A stretch of 64,000 bases of DNA from Alphaproteobacteria bacterium MarineAlpha9_Bin3 (GCA_002937655.1 PTKH01000004.1:25093-89092); one strand, 5' to 3'; positions 37,211 to 47,856 are shown, counted from the stretch's first letter. A program made the numbers and translations. The notes: generated by a model not told the origin, from the letters alone.

Positions 37211-40200
37211 TTAATTTTTCATAATTGGCTTTACAAAACTAACTTCTTTTGAATTCTCTATTTTTTCTTTAAATATAAATGGAGATTTTAAATTTTGCAT
37301 AGTTTCTATTTTAATTATATTGCAATCTGCATCTTTAAAAATAATATGAATAGGATATTTTTTACAATCTTTCTCATCAGTTATGTTTAACTTTAAATCT
37401 CTAATAAATTTATTTATATCAAAAGTTTTATTTAAATTTATTTCAAATGATTGGATTAATTTATTTAGTTTATCTTCTAATAAATACATATCTCTAACTA
37501 AAAGCCTATTAGATCCATTTTCCTCCTTCATAATTGCAACTTTTAAATATAATTCTGTTCCAGAAATTAATAAGTCTCTCTTTTTCTGATAAATATCTGA
37601 ATATATAATTACTTCATGCAATCCTGATATAGAAGAGATAACAACTCTAGCAAATCTCCCATTTCTAGAAGATCTCTCATTAACTTGAATAACAACTCCT
37701 ACTGTGGAGACTATAGAGTCAGAATTTAAATTTATTTCTGATATTTCACTAATTCCAATATGATTTAATATATTTTTGGATGAGTTTAAAGGATGTCCAG
37801 AATAATAGAAGCCTAAGGAATTTCTTTCCTTTTCTAGTTTTTCTTTTTCATTCCATTCCTCTACTTCAGGTAACTTCCATATCTCATTAAGATTAATAGT
37901 ATCTCCAAAAATATTTTCTTGTCGATTATGTTTCTCTCCTGAAGAATTTATTGTTAAATCAACTAGTACCTGAGCAGACATAAATGTTTGCTTTCTATTT
38001 GAGTTAATTGAGCTAAATGCACCTGATAATGCTAAATTTTCATAATGAGACTTGCTTAATAAATTTGCATCCATTCTACTAGCAAACTCTAATAAATTTT
38101 TATATTTTCCATTATTTTTTCTATTCTCAATGATAACACTCAATGCTTTATTACCAATATTTTTAATACTACATAACCCTGTTCTAATACAAAAAATTCC
38201 TTCTTCATTTTTTTCTAAGTTATAATTTAACTCAGAATAATTTATATCGGGACCTAATAATTTAATATTTAGCCTTGAAAGCTCATTTCTATATATATTC
38301 ACCTTATCTGTTAATTCAGCATCGAAAGTCATAAGTGCAGATAAAAATATTTCTGGATAGTTCGTTTTAAACCATGCTGTTTGATAAGCAATAAGCGCAT
38401 ATGCTGCTGCATGACTTTTATTAAAACCATACCCGGCAAAGCGAGCTATTAATTCAAATATCTTAGAAGATAACTTTTTATCGATATTATTTTTTAAAGC
38501 TCCTTCTATAAAACTTTCTCTTTGAGCGTCCATTTCAGATTTTATCTTTTTTCCCATAGCTCTTCTTAATAAATCAGCTTGACCGAGAGAGTAACCTGAT
38601 AATTTCTGAGCTGCTTCCATCACCTGTTCTTGATAAATCATTATTCCATAAGTTTCTTCTAATATAGAATTCAGTAATGGGTGTAATACTTCAACATTTT
38701 CAATACCATGTTTTCTATTTATAAAAGAAGGAATGTTATCCATTGGTCCTGGCCTATATAAAGCAACAACAGCTATTATATCTTCAAATCTATCTGGTTT
38801 TAATTTTGATAAAACATCTCTCATTCCCTGACTTTCTAATTGAAATATACCTATAGTTTCACCAGTACTAATTTCTTTATATGTTTTATTATCATCGAGT
38901 GGAATCTGGTCTAATCTGAATGAACTATCTTGTTTTTTTAATAAAAAAGAAGCCATATCAAGTATTGACAAAGTCTTTAATCCAAGAAAATCAAATTTTA
39001 CCAAGCCCGAAAGCTCCGTATACTTCATATTATATTGTGTTGATGGTATCTTAGATTTTGGATCTTTATATAAAGGTATTATTTCAACTAAAGGTTTATC
39101 TCCAATTACTAATCCTGCAGCATGAGTTGCTGCATTTTTTAATAAACCTTCTAATTTTAATGAAATATTAAATAATTGAGATATTTCTTCGCCAGAACTA
39201 ATTGCAGCTAGCAATTTGGGTTCAATATCTAAAGCTTCTTTAAGAGTTGTAGGTGAAGCTGGATTATTAGGAATTAATCTACATAATTCATCAACTTTTC
39301 CATATGGAATTCCTAATACTCTACCTACATCTCTTAACGCTCCCCTTGCCTGTAAAGAGCCAAAGGTTATTATCTGAGCAACACGATCTTGTCCATATGT
39401 ATCTTGTACATGATTTATGACCTCATCACGTTTTGATTGACAAAAATCTATATCAAAATCAGGCATAGAAATTCTTTCAGGGTTTAAGAAACGTTCAAAT
39501 AGCAAATTATATTTTATTGGATTTAAGTCTGTTATACCAAGAGACCAGGCAACCAGTGAACCAGCTCCAGAACCTCTTCCAGGTCCAACAGGAATATTAT
39601 TTTCTTTAGCCCAATTTACAAATTCTGCTACAATTAAAAAATAACCAGAAAAACCCATATTAGAAATTACATCAAGCTCATAGGACAAGCGTTCAAAATA
39701 AATATTTTCCTTATCTGTAATAACTTTTGAATTTTTTAACCTTTCTTTCAAGCCTATTTCACTATAATTTATTAAGGCTTGATGCTCGCTTATATCTAGT
39801 TTTTCTGGATAAGAAGGTAAAGATGGTTGTTTTTCCTCCAATAAAAAACTACACATGTTTGCTATAAGGACTGAATTACTTATTGCTTGTGGTAAATCCG
39901 AAAATAAATTAATCATTTCTTTTTCAGATTTAAAATAATGATCCTGAGTAATTCTATTTCTATTTACATCACTAATAGTAGTCCCATCAGAAATACACAA
40001 AAGGCAATCATGCGCTTCATACATATCCTCAACATCAAAATAAATATTATTAGTGGCTATAATAGGTATAGAGTACTCAGAGGCAATTCTTAAGAATTTA
40101 TTCTCATATATTTTTTCTTTTTCTAATCCATGCCTCATGATTTCCATAAATAATCTTTCTGGAAAATATTTTTTGAATAAATTAATTATATTATTTAATT

Positions 40201-40663
40201 GACCTTTCTGATCAGAGATAAAATAATTCATTATAGGACCATATATCCCTCCTAATAAACAAATAAGACCGTCAGAATATTTAAATAAAATATCTAATGA
40301 GATAGGTTTTTGAAGTCCATTCTCTTGATCTAAAAATGATTTACTTATTAGAAAAGATAAATTTTTCCAGCCAATATCATTTTTAACGAGCAATAATATT
40401 TTACATTTGGAAGCGCTTCCAAAATTATCATTTTCTTCTTTAATTTCAATATCTAAAATAGAGCCTAAAATAGGCTGTATTCCCTTTTTTGCTGCTTTCA
40501 GAGAGAATTCTAATGCACCAAATAAATTACCATTATCTGTTAAAGCTAGTGCGGGCATATTATTATTTTTTGCTAGCTCAACTAAATCATCAATTTTAAT
40601 CGCCCCTTGGGCTAAGGAATAAGATGATCTACATCTAAGGTGAATAAATTTATTATTTTGCAT
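37211..40663 (-). CDS. dnaE: DNA polymerase III alpha subunit
   Basis: Catalytic subunit of the replicative polymerase. The N-terminal PHP domain starts FIHLRCRSSYSLAQGAIKI; the polymerase active site includes GPGRGSGAGSLVAW and the catalytic aspartates in MPDFDIDFCQ; the beta-clamp/helix-hairpin-helix region includes GYGFNKSHAAAYALIAYQTAW; an OB-fold follows (STVGVVIQVNERSSRNGRFARV). The 1150 residues are standard for DnaE1. It follows lolD by 42 bases and is the last gene before the rpsB leader. Confidence 0.98.
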   Translation of the reverse strand: MQNNKFIHLRCRSSYSLAQGAIKIDDLVELAKNNNMPALALTDNGNLFGALEFSLKAAKKGIQPILGSILDIEIKEENDNFGSASKCKILLLVKNDIGWKNLSFLISKSFLDQENGLQKPISLDILFKYSDGLICLLGGIYGPIMNYFISDQKGQLNNIINLFKKYFPERLFMEIMRHGLEKEKIYENKFLRIASEYSIPIIATNNIYFDVEDMYEAHDCLLCISDGTTISDVNRNRITQDHYFKSEKEMINLFSDLPQAISNSVLIANMCSFLLEEKQPSLPSYPEKLDISEHQALINYSEIGLKERLKNSKVITDKENIYFERLSYELDVISNMGFSGYFLIVAEFVNWAKENNIPVGPGRGSGAGSLVAWSLGITDLNPIKYNLLFERFLNPERISMPDFDIDFCQSKRDEVINHVQDTYGQDRVAQIITFGSLQARGALRDVGRVLGIPYGKVDELCRLIPNNPASPTTLKEALDIEPKLLAAISSGEEISQLFNISLKLEGLLKNAATHAAGLVIGDKPLVEIIPLYKDPKSKIPSTQYNMKYTELSGLVKFDFLGLKTLSILDMASFLLKKQDSSFRLDQIPLDDNKTYKEISTGETIGIFQLESQGMRDVLSKLKPDRFEDIIAVVALYRPGPMDNIPSFINRKHGIENVEVLHPLLNSILEETYGIMIYQEQVMEAAQKLSGYSLGQADLLRRAMGKKIKSEMDAQRESFIEGALKNNIDKKLSSKIFELIARFAGYGFNKSHAAAYALIAYQTAWFKTNYPEIFLSALMTFDAELTDKVNIYRNELSRLNIKLLGPDINYSELNYNLEKNEEGIFCIRTGLCSIKNIGNKALSVIIENRKNNGKYKNLLEFASRMDANLLSKSHYENLALSGAFSSINSNRKQTFMSAQVLVDLTINSSGEKHNRQENIFGDTINLNEIWKLPEVEEWNEKEKLEKERNSLGFYYSGHPLNSSKNILNHIGISEISEINLNSDSIVSTVGVVIQVNERSSRNGRFARVVISSISGLHEVIIYSDIYQKKRDLLISGTELYLKVAIMKEENGSNRLLVRDMYLLEDKLNKLIQSFEINLNKTFDINKFIRDLKLNITDEKDCKKYPIHIIFKDADCNIIKIETMQNLKSPFIFKEKIENSKEVSFVKPIMKN

Positions 40664-40705
40664 TCTTCAATAATATCTGAATTCACTACATTTTGAAATT
40701 ATAAA

Positions 40706-41389
40706 TTATATTATTTTTCCATTATCTACTTGGAAAATTATATCACATTTTTCAGCTAAATTATTACTATGAGTAGCTATAATTGCTGAGGTTTGTGCAT
40801 TTCTTATACTATCCAATAATAAGTTAGATATTAATTCTGATGAAGAATTATCTAAATTACCTGTAGGTTCATCAGCAAGTATAAGTTTAGGCTTATTAAT
40901 CATTGCTCTTGCTATTGCAACCCTTTGCTGTTCTCCACCTGACATAGCTGATGGCTTATGATCTAATCTGTGTTTTAATCCCATAGATGCAAGTATTTTT
41001 ATTCCATTATTCGTAGCTTTATCTCTACTAAATCCATTAATCATTTGAGGTATTATTACATTTTCTAAGGCTGTAAATTCAGGTAATAAATAGATTTTTT
41101 GGTAAACAAAGCCTAGTGAATTTCTCCTTATTATTGTTCTTTCAGAATTATCAAGATTATTAGTTATTTTATTATTAATAAAAATTTTTCCCTTATTAGG
41201 TTTTTCTAACAATCCTGCTAAGTGCAGAAAAGTAGATTTTCCTGATCCAGAAGCTCCTATCAAAGCAACAATACTATTATTTTTCAATTTAAAGTTTACG
41301 GAGTCTAATACATTAATGGTACTTTTACCTTGTTTAAATTTATGAGTGACATTTTGAAAATTTAATATTATTTTTTCATTTTTAGGCAT
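40706..41389 (-). CDS. lolD: Lipoprotein-releasing ABC transporter ATPase LolD
   Basis: ATPase of the LolCDE complex that releases outer-membrane lipoproteins from the inner membrane. Walker A is GASGSGKST, the signature is MSGGEQQRVAIARA, Walker B is LILADEPTGNLD and the H-loop is ATHS. Length 227. It overlaps lolC by 8 bases, so the two are coupled. This subfamily (MacB/LolD) works with FtsX-type permeases such as its neighbour. Confidence 0.96.
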   Translation of the reverse strand: MPKNEKIILNFQNVTHKFKQGKSTINVLDSVNFKLKNNSIVALIGASGSGKSTFLHLAGLLEKPNKGKIFINNKITNNLDNSERTIIRRNSLGFVYQKIYLLPEFTALENVIIPQMINGFSRDKATNNGIKILASMGLKHRLDHKPSAMSGGEQQRVAIARAMINKPKLILADEPTGNLDNSSSELISNLLLDSIRNAQTSAIIATHSNNLAEKCDIIFQVDNGKII

Positions 41390-42641
41390 GTCTTAAAACC
41401 TTAATGGGGTCTATTTTAGAAGCTTTCCATGCAGGATAAATTGTAGCAGATAAAGAAAGAATAAAAGCAAGTAAAACTACAAAAACAACCTCAGATAATA
41501 TAATTTTAGAAGGCAAATTAGATAAAAAATAAATTTCTGCCGAAAACAGATTATTTCCTGTTAAACCTTCCAGTAATTTTTGAATTTTTTCTATATTTAT
41601 AGAGAATAATAAGCCAATAATTAAACCAAAAGTAGTTCCTATAAAACCTATAGAAGAACCAACTATAACAAATATTTTTAAAATTGATTTATCTGTAACA
41701 CCGATAGTTCTTAATATAGATATACTACTCTCTTTATCCCTTACTAACATGATCATTGAGGAAATAATATTAAATGCCGCTACAATTATAATTAGAGTTA
41801 AAATAATAAACATCACAGTTCTTTCTACTTCTAAAGCACTAGATAGTTGTTTATGCCTACTAGTCCAAGGCACAACAATATTACCTGGTTCTAAACTGTC
41901 TAATTTTTTCTTAATATTATAAGAGTATAAATCAGAATTATCAGGGTTATCATAAAATATTTCAATATGATCAACTTTATTATCTGTATATCCTATAAAA
42001 TCTCTTAAATTATTTATACTCATAAATAAAACTGAAGAATCGTATTCATACATACCTAAATCAAATGTACCTGCAATATTAAATTTTTTAGCCAAAGGAG
42101 CGCTGCCAAAAGGAGTATTTAAACCAGTGGGAGATATTAAAGTAATTTTACTACCTTCTTTAAGATTTAAGTATTTAAATAATTTATGACCAATTATTAC
42201 ACTATTATCATTTGCAAAATTTGCAAAAGTATTACTAGAAATACTACTAAATAATAATTCATTACCTTTAAAATCATTCAAAGAAAACCCTTTCGCAAAA
42301 ACACCTTTTGATCTTTGCCCTGCAGAAACCATTATTGTAGATTCTACTACAGGGATAACATTTATAACTTCTTCATTATCTGATAATATTTTATTAATAT
42401 TAATTAAATTTATTATTTTTGAGTTTTCATTAATGAATAAAGAAGCATGTCCATTAAAACCAATTATTCTTTTTAACATTTCCTCACGAAAACCATTCAT
42501 AACAGACATTACAATTATAAGAGTTGCGACACCTATAGCAATACCTATAAGAGAAAACCAGCTAACTACAGATATAAAACTTTCCTGCCTTCTAGCTTTT
42601 AGATATCTATATGCAATCCATAGCTCATAAGAAAAGATCAA
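41382..42641 (-). CDS. lolC: Lipoprotein-releasing ABC transporter permease LolC/E, TTG start
   Basis: Inner-membrane permease of the lipoprotein release system. The typical N-terminus (SYELWIAYRYLKARRQESFISVVSWFSLIGIAIGVATLIIVMSVMNGFREE) contains the first membrane helix, followed by a large periplasmic domain and three C-terminal helices of the FtsX fold, ending KASKIDPIKVLRHA. A single LolC/E-type permease next to lolD is usual in alphaproteobacteria, probably acting as a homodimer. The TTG start at 42641 has AGGA 7 bases upstream, overlapping the end of proS. Confidence 0.94.
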   Translation of the reverse strand: MIFSYELWIAYRYLKARRQESFISVVSWFSLIGIAIGVATLIIVMSVMNGFREEMLKRIIGFNGHASLFINENSKIINLININKILSDNEEVINVIPVVESTIMVSAGQRSKGVFAKGFSLNDFKGNELLFSSISSNTFANFANDNSVIIGHKLFKYLNLKEGSKITLISPTGLNTPFGSAPLAKKFNIAGTFDLGMYEYDSSVLFMSINNLRDFIGYTDNKVDHIEIFYDNPDNSDLYSYNIKKKLDSLEPGNIVVPWTSRHKQLSSALEVERTVMFIILTLIIIVAAFNIISSMIMLVRDKESSISILRTIGVTDKSILKIFVIVGSSIGFIGTTFGLIIGLLFSINIEKIQKLLEGLTGNNLFSAEIYFLSNLPSKIILSEVVFVVLLAFILSLSATIYPAWKASKIDPIKVLRHA

Positions 42642-42645
42642 AATA

Positions 42646-43971
42646 TCATCCTATAATATTTTTAATAATACTATCTGTTTCATTAACAGATATTTCTATA
42701 ATATTACCAGATTCTCTATTCAATAATTCAAAATAGCCATTTTTTATACCTCTAGGCCCAACCCTAATCTGCCAGGGTATCCCAATTAGGTCCATTTCTG
42801 CTAGTTTTATTCCTGCCCCTTCATCTCTATCATCATATAAAACTTCTATATTATTATTAATTAAGTAATTATAAATTTTATCAGATAATTCAGAACATAA
42901 AATATCATTTGCTCTCAAGTTAATTATACCAACAATATATGGAGCCACACTTTCTGGCCAACATATACCTTTTTCATCATGATGAGCATCTATTATAGCT
43001 CCTACTAATCTGGATACACCTATACCATATGAACCCATTTCTACAGGAGAATTATTACCTTCTATATTTGTAATGTTAGCATCTAAGGGTTTTGAATATT
43101 TATCTCCAAAATAAAATAAGTGACCTACTTCAATACCTCTAGTTTGCAACATATCGTCTTTTTTTACTGCATTTAAATACTTATCTTCATTATGTTTATC
43201 ATCAGCTGCAGCGTAAAATGCAGTTAATTTATTAACTAACTTTGCTATTTTATCACTATCATCATACTTAATATCTGGTATTACTTCATTCAAAATATTT
43301 TTATCGATAAAAACGTCAGATTCACCTGTTTCAGCTAAAATAATAAATTCATGGCTCAAATCTCCACCAATTGGCCCTGTATCAGCCGCTACTGGAATAG
43401 CTTTAAGTTGCATTTTATTAAATATTCTTAAGTAACTTAAAAACATTCTATTATAACATTTGATTGAATCTTCCTTATTTTTATCAAAAGAATAAGCATC
43501 TTTCATTAGAAATTCTCTACCCCTCATAACTCCAAATCTAGGTCTAATTTCATCTCTAAATTTCCACTGAATATGATATAAACATAAAGGTAAGCTTTTA
43601 TAACTCATAACATTCTTAGAGAAAATATCTGTTATCAACTCTTCATTAGTTGGCCCATAGATTAATTCATGCTCATGTCTATCTTTAAATTTAAGCATTT
43701 CCTTGCCATAATCTTCAAACCTACCGGATTTTTTCCATATTTCAGAGTCTTGAATTGTTGGCATAAGTAATTCTTGCGATATTAAGTTTTGTTCATTCCT
43801 AATTATATTTTCAATATTTTTTAGGACTTTATAACCTAAAGGCAACCAGGTATAAATTCCAGATGATGACTGTCTTATCATTCCAGCTCTAAGCATTAAT
43901 CTATGAGAGGTAATTGAAGCTTCAGAAGGGTTTTCTTTTAAAGTTGGGAGAAATATTTTACTGCGTCTCAT
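42646..43971 (-). CDS. proS: Prolyl-tRNA synthetase, short form without editing insertion
   Basis: Class II synthetase. Motif 2 is seen in QWKFRDEIRPRFGVMRGREFLMKDAYSFD and motif 3 in VEMGSYGIGVSRLVGA; the anticodon-binding domain begins around YIVGIINLRANDILCSELS. With 441 residues it lacks the 180-residue INS editing domain of E. coli ProRS, which is normal for alphaproteobacteria, where a free-standing ProXp-ala usually edits Ala-tRNA-Pro; none is found in this window. Confidence 0.97.
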   Translation of the reverse strand: MRRSKIFLPTLKENPSEASITSHRLMLRAGMIRQSSSGIYTWLPLGYKVLKNIENIIRNEQNLISQELLMPTIQDSEIWKKSGRFEDYGKEMLKFKDRHEHELIYGPTNEELITDIFSKNVMSYKSLPLCLYHIQWKFRDEIRPRFGVMRGREFLMKDAYSFDKNKEDSIKCYNRMFLSYLRIFNKMQLKAIPVAADTGPIGGDLSHEFIILAETGESDVFIDKNILNEVIPDIKYDDSDKIAKLVNKLTAFYAAADDKHNEDKYLNAVKKDDMLQTRGIEVGHLFYFGDKYSKPLDANITNIEGNNSPVEMGSYGIGVSRLVGAIIDAHHDEKGICWPESVAPYIVGIINLRANDILCSELSDKIYNYLINNNIEVLYDDRDEGAGIKLAEMDLIGIPWQIRVGPRGIKNGYFELLNRESGNIIEISVNETDSIIKNIIG

Positions 43972-43995
43972 AATAAATCCTTAAAAATTAATAAT

Positions 43996-44226
43996 TTAAG
44001 AAAGAGATATAATATTACTTTCAATTATTAAAACTGTTATATATGTGAGTATTAAAGTAAATATGCTAACATATATAAATTTTTTCCACAGATAAGTCTT
44101 TTCTGGAGCTCCAGAATCATGACCTAACTCAACATTATTAGGTTTTTTTACGCCCATTGGCAATGATATAAAAAATAATATCCACCATATAACAATATAT
44201 ACTATAAAATACTCAAATAGTGACAT
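43996..44226 (-). CDS. DUF1467 family small membrane protein
   Basis: A 76-residue protein with two predicted membrane helices (EYFIVYIVIWWILFFISLPM and FIYVSIFTLILTYITVLIIE) separated by the loop GVKKPNNVELGHDSGAPEK, whose G-x-x-x-GAP pattern is characteristic of DUF1467. Function is unknown. It starts the base after the mce stop and is kept between mce and proS across many alphaproteobacteria, so it is likely cotranscribed with both. Confidence 0.9.
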   Translation of the reverse strand: MSLFEYFIVYIVIWWILFFISLPMGVKKPNNVELGHDSGAPEKTYLWKKFIYVSIFTLILTYITVLIIESNIISLS

Positions 44227-44631
44227 CTATACTTCTTCCAATTCTATTAAGGTCCCATTAAAAACTTTTGGATGAATAAATATTACAGGTTTTCCATGGG
44301 CTCCAATAGAAGGTTTGCCTGAACCTAATATAGTTGCTCCTTCTTTCTGCATTTTTATACAAGCCTTTAAAATATCTGGAACTTCATAACAAATATGATG
44401 CATGCCACCAGAAGGGTTTTTCTGTAAAAATTTTTCAATAGGAGAATTATTTCCAATAGGCTCTAATAATTCAATTTTTGTATTGTCTAATTCTATAAAT
44501 ACAGTCTTCACTCCATGATCATGTAAATCAATTGGACTTGATATTTTTGCCCCTAAAATATTTTTATATTGGTTAGCAGCATTTGATACGGAGGGAACGG
44601 CTATTGCCACGTGATTTAATTTACCTATCAT
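44227..44631 (-). CDS. mce: Methylmalonyl-CoA epimerase
   Basis: Epimerises (S)- to (R)-methylmalonyl-CoA in the propionyl-CoA to succinyl-CoA route. The 134-residue vicinal-oxygen-chelate protein shows KLNHVAIAVPSV (metal His), KIELLEPIGNNSPIEKFL, GGMHHICYEV (metal His) and VIFIHPKVFNGTLIELEE (metal Glu). Belonging to the same fold as gloA, it is distinguished by the GGMHHICYEV and HPKxxxG motifs. The mutase and propionyl-CoA carboxylase genes are not in this window. Confidence 0.95.
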   Translation of the reverse strand: MIGKLNHVAIAVPSVSNAANQYKNILGAKISSPIDLHDHGVKTVFIELDNTKIELLEPIGNNSPIEKFLQKNPSGGMHHICYEVPDILKACIKMQKEGATILGSGKPSIGAHGKPVIFIHPKVFNGTLIELEEV

Positions 44632-44642
44632 TTTTCACCTAC

Positions 44643-46313
44643 TTAATTTAAAATATTAATTTCTAACTTTAATAAAGGTTTTTTCATATATTGAACCTTA
44701 ATACTTCTTTTTAAAGCAAGAGTCATACTTTCCTCAATATAATTTTTATCCAGCTTTTTAGATTTGTAATATAGTTTTATATCATCACAGACAAAACTTT
44801 TTATAAAGTCTTCTGGATCATCACCATCAATTATTTCTGCTAATCCAACTGCCATTACATTCGGTTCTGTGACTAAACTATAATCACTATTTAAGAATAA
44901 CACAACATGAACAGAACCATTATACATCATTTTCTGTCTATTCTTTAGTACATCTGAATTTCTAGTTATCAAATCATTTCCATCTACTATCAATCTTCCA
45001 TAATCAAGCTCTCCTATAAACCTAGGGTCACCAGGAGCCAATTGAATTAAAGAACCGTTACGTCCAGGCAAAGCATTTCCAACTTGTTGTTCTAATGCAA
45101 ATTTTACATGCGTATTTATATGCCTAGTTTCACCATGAACTGCTATTACAGATTTTGGCTTAACCCATGAATACATTTGAGACAACTCCTCTTTTGCAGG
45201 ATGTCCGCTAACATGGATTAAACATTCATTAGATGCTTCGATTATATCAACCCCTAAATCAGATAACTTATTTTGCATTTCTGAAATACTAACTTCATTT
45301 CCAGGTATAACTCTTGAAGAAAATATAACAGTATCTCCATTGCTAATTGAGACATCTCTATGTGATCCATTTGCAATTCTATTTAATGCACCCCTAGGTT
45401 CCCCTTGGGAACCAGTACAAATTATTAATATTTTATCGTCATCAATATTTTTAATATCTCGTTCAGATACAAAATTGGGTAAATCAGACAGATATCCACA
45501 AGTTTTAGCAATTTCAACCATTCTCCACATAGATTGTCCAACTAAGCCAACACTTTTACCTAGTGAATAAGCAATTTTTGATAAAGTATTTAATCTAGTT
45601 ACATTTGATGCAAAAGTAGAAACAATTACTTTACCTTTACATTCTTTTATAATTCTAGTTAATGGTTTTATCACATCTTGCTCTGAACCAGATGTTCCAT
45701 CTACAAGAACATTTGTAGAATCACAAACCATTGCTATAATATTTTCATTAGATAACTGTTTTAATCTTTTTTTATTTATACCTTCTCCTAATTGCGGATT
45801 AAAATCTATTTTCCAATCTCCTGTATGGAAAATATTACCAGCTTCAGTTGAAATAAGAGCAGATGATGGTTCTATAATTGAGTGAGACATAGCTATTATT
45901 TCAATATTAAATGGTCCAATATTAATTTTTGAATCAATTTTTATTCTATTGATTTTAACATCTTTATCTAAACCTACATCCTTAAGCTTTCTTATCAAAA
46001 CTTCTGCCGCAAAATCAGTTGCATAAATTGGACATCTTAAATATGGCCACAAATGATGAACAGCGCCTATATGATCTTCATGAGCATGAGTTAATAAAAG
46101 GCCAGATATAGAATCAATAGAATCTTCTATAGACGAAATATCGGGCATAGCCACATCAACAGACTTATATATAGGGTCTCCGAAAGTTACTCCACAATCT
46201 ACAATTAACCACTTACCATTATGTCCATATAAATTTAAATTCATGCCAATTTCACCTGAACCACCTAAAGGTAAAAACATCAATTCGTCTATTTTTGGTT
46301 TTGGTAAATTCAT
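44643..46313 (-). CDS. rnj: Ribonuclease J
   Basis: Beta-CASP metallo-beta-lactamase RNase with 5'-exonuclease and endonuclease activity, used in rRNA and mRNA processing. The metal-binding motif is LLTHAHEDHIGA, with HTGDWKIDFNP and the beta-CASP part STFASNVTRL, CTGSQGEPRGAL and HVSGHPAKEEL...AVHGETRH. Length 556 is normal. It overlaps coaX by an ATGA. RNase J beside coaX and birA is the alphaproteobacterial arrangement. Confidence 0.96.
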   Translation of the reverse strand: MNLPKPKIDELMFLPLGGSGEIGMNLNLYGHNGKWLIVDCGVTFGDPIYKSVDVAMPDISSIEDSIDSISGLLLTHAHEDHIGAVHHLWPYLRCPIYATDFAAEVLIRKLKDVGLDKDVKINRIKIDSKINIGPFNIEIIAMSHSIIEPSSALISTEAGNIFHTGDWKIDFNPQLGEGINKKRLKQLSNENIIAMVCDSTNVLVDGTSGSEQDVIKPLTRIIKECKGKVIVSTFASNVTRLNTLSKIAYSLGKSVGLVGQSMWRMVEIAKTCGYLSDLPNFVSERDIKNIDDDKILIICTGSQGEPRGALNRIANGSHRDVSISNGDTVIFSSRVIPGNEVSISEMQNKLSDLGVDIIEASNECLIHVSGHPAKEELSQMYSWVKPKSVIAVHGETRHINTHVKFALEQQVGNALPGRNGSLIQLAPGDPRFIGELDYGRLIVDGNDLITRNSDVLKNRQKMMYNGSVHVVLFLNSDYSLVTEPNVMAVGLAEIIDGDDPEDFIKSFVCDDIKLYYKSKKLDKNYIEESMTLALKRSIKVQYMKKPLLKLEINILN

Positions 46314-47107
46314 TGTGAAAAAATATCCAACTCAAAATTCCATGTTAAAGCTATACCCTTTAACGTAAGGTCTTCATCAATAAAATCTATCACATTTGTA
46401 TGCGGTTTAAACAATTTTGCTAACCCACCTGTAGCAACTACTTTCATATTATCATTATATTCAATTCTGATTTTTGAAATTACCCCTTCTAGCAAACCTA
46501 TATACCCCCAAAATATACCTGATTGCATAGCTGAAATTGTATTATTTCCTATTACTTTATCTGGCCTGGTAATTGCTATACGTGGCAATCTGGCAGTAGC
46601 TTTATCTAATGCATCCATAGATAAATGAACACCTGGAGAGATAATACCTCCAATGTATGAACCTTTTTTATCTACTACATCAAATGTTGTTGCAGTTCCA
46701 AAATCTATGATAATTATAGGACCTCCATAAATATGATTTGCCGCTAAACTATTAACCAACCTATCTGCTCCAACTTCATCAGGTCTTTCAAGTGAAACAT
46801 TTAAGTCGGGAAAAATATTATTTCCAATAATCTTAGGAGTAATATTAAAAAAGCTCAAAATATAGGATTTTATCTCATGGTTTACGGCAGGTACAACTGA
46901 TGAAATCACTACATCATATAATTCTAAATTATTTATATTTCCAAGGAACGCTTTTAAATATGTTTCATATTCATCCGCTGTTCTATTAACTATAGTAGAC
47001 ATTCTCCATTTACGAAAAATACCCCCCTTGTTAACTAGAGCAAAAACAGTATTTGTATTTCCAACATCAATAACCATAATAATTTTATTAAATAATTTTT
47101 TACTCAT
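46310..47107 (-). CDS. coaX: Type III pantothenate kinase
   Basis: First step of coenzyme A synthesis from pantothenate; the type III enzyme is not feedback-inhibited by CoA. Motifs are VIDVGNTNTVFALV (phosphate 1), GADRLVNSLAA (catalytic Asp), IIDFGTATTFDVVD and GGIISPGVHLSMDAL. The 265 residues are typical. Start and stop overlap birA and rnj by 4 bases each, so translation is coupled through all three. Confidence 0.96.
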   Translation of the reverse strand: MSKKLFNKIIMVIDVGNTNTVFALVNKGGIFRKWRMSTIVNRTADEYETYLKAFLGNINNLELYDVVISSVVPAVNHEIKSYILSFFNITPKIIGNNIFPDLNVSLERPDEVGADRLVNSLAANHIYGGPIIIIDFGTATTFDVVDKKGSYIGGIISPGVHLSMDALDKATARLPRIAITRPDKVIGNNTISAMQSGIFWGYIGLLEGVISKIRIEYNDNMKVVATGGLAKLFKPHTNVIDFIDEDLTLKGIALTWNFELDIFSQ

Positions 47108-47856
47108 AATAGAAAAACATCCCCTGCTAATATTGATTGTTGCTGACCATCTTCATTTATAATTAATAATGCACCCTCTTTACTTAATCCATTAAATGTT
47201 CCTTTTATTTCTTTATCTCCTACTTTTACGCTAATTTTGTCTCCAATTTTATGTCCTAAATCATTCCACATTTCAAAAATCTTCTCAATACCGTCATCTA
47301 TATATATTTTATCTATTTTATTATATTCTTTAAAGAATACATCCAGTAACTCATAAGAAGTAGTAAGAATATTTTCCTTTTTAAGGTTTGTTGCAGGATA
47401 GATTGTATTTAATGGATTAGAAATTATATTAATGCCAATACCTATATTTAATAAATCATTATTTTTAGATATATTAATATTTTCTATCAATATACCAGCT
47501 ATTTTTCTTTTATTAACTAAAAGATCATTTGGCCATTTAATACTTGGCAATATTTTATTTTTTGAAATGGTAATAATTGAATGTGCTACACTTAATGTAA
47601 CAATAAAAACAGGTGCAAATATATTAATATTAATATTTTTATTCGATTTTCTTAGAAAAGAAAAATATAAATTACCTTCAGGTGAAACCCATGATCTACC
47701 ATGTCTTCCCCGTCCTTTAACTTGTCTTTTAGCAGTAACCACTTTATTTAAGTCACAACCTGCTAATGCCATTTCTTTCATAGTAAGCATTGTAGAATTT
47801 AATTCATCATACTCAACTAAATCATAACCTGAACTTAATTTAATAATATTACTCAC
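47104..47856 (-). CDS. birA: Biotin-protein ligase BirA, monofunctional, GTG start
   Basis: Attaches biotin to carboxylase carrier proteins through biotinyl-5'-AMP. The nucleotide/biotin loop is KGRGRHGRSWVSPEGNLYFSFL and the catalytic lysine region is IKWPNDLLVNKRKIAGILIE. The 250 residues lack the N-terminal DNA-binding domain of E. coli BirA, so it is an enzyme only. The GTG start overlaps the nuoN stop (GTGA). Confidence 0.95.
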   Translation of the reverse strand: MSNIIKLSSGYDLVEYDELNSTMLTMKEMALAGCDLNKVVTAKRQVKGRGRHGRSWVSPEGNLYFSFLRKSNKNININIFAPVFIVTLSVAHSIITISKNKILPSIKWPNDLLVNKRKIAGILIENINISKNNDLLNIGIGINIISNPLNTIYPATNLKKENILTTSYELLDVFFKEYNKIDKIYIDDGIEKIFEMWNDLGHKIGDKISVKVGDKEIKGTFNGLSKEGALLIINEDGQQQSILAGDVFLL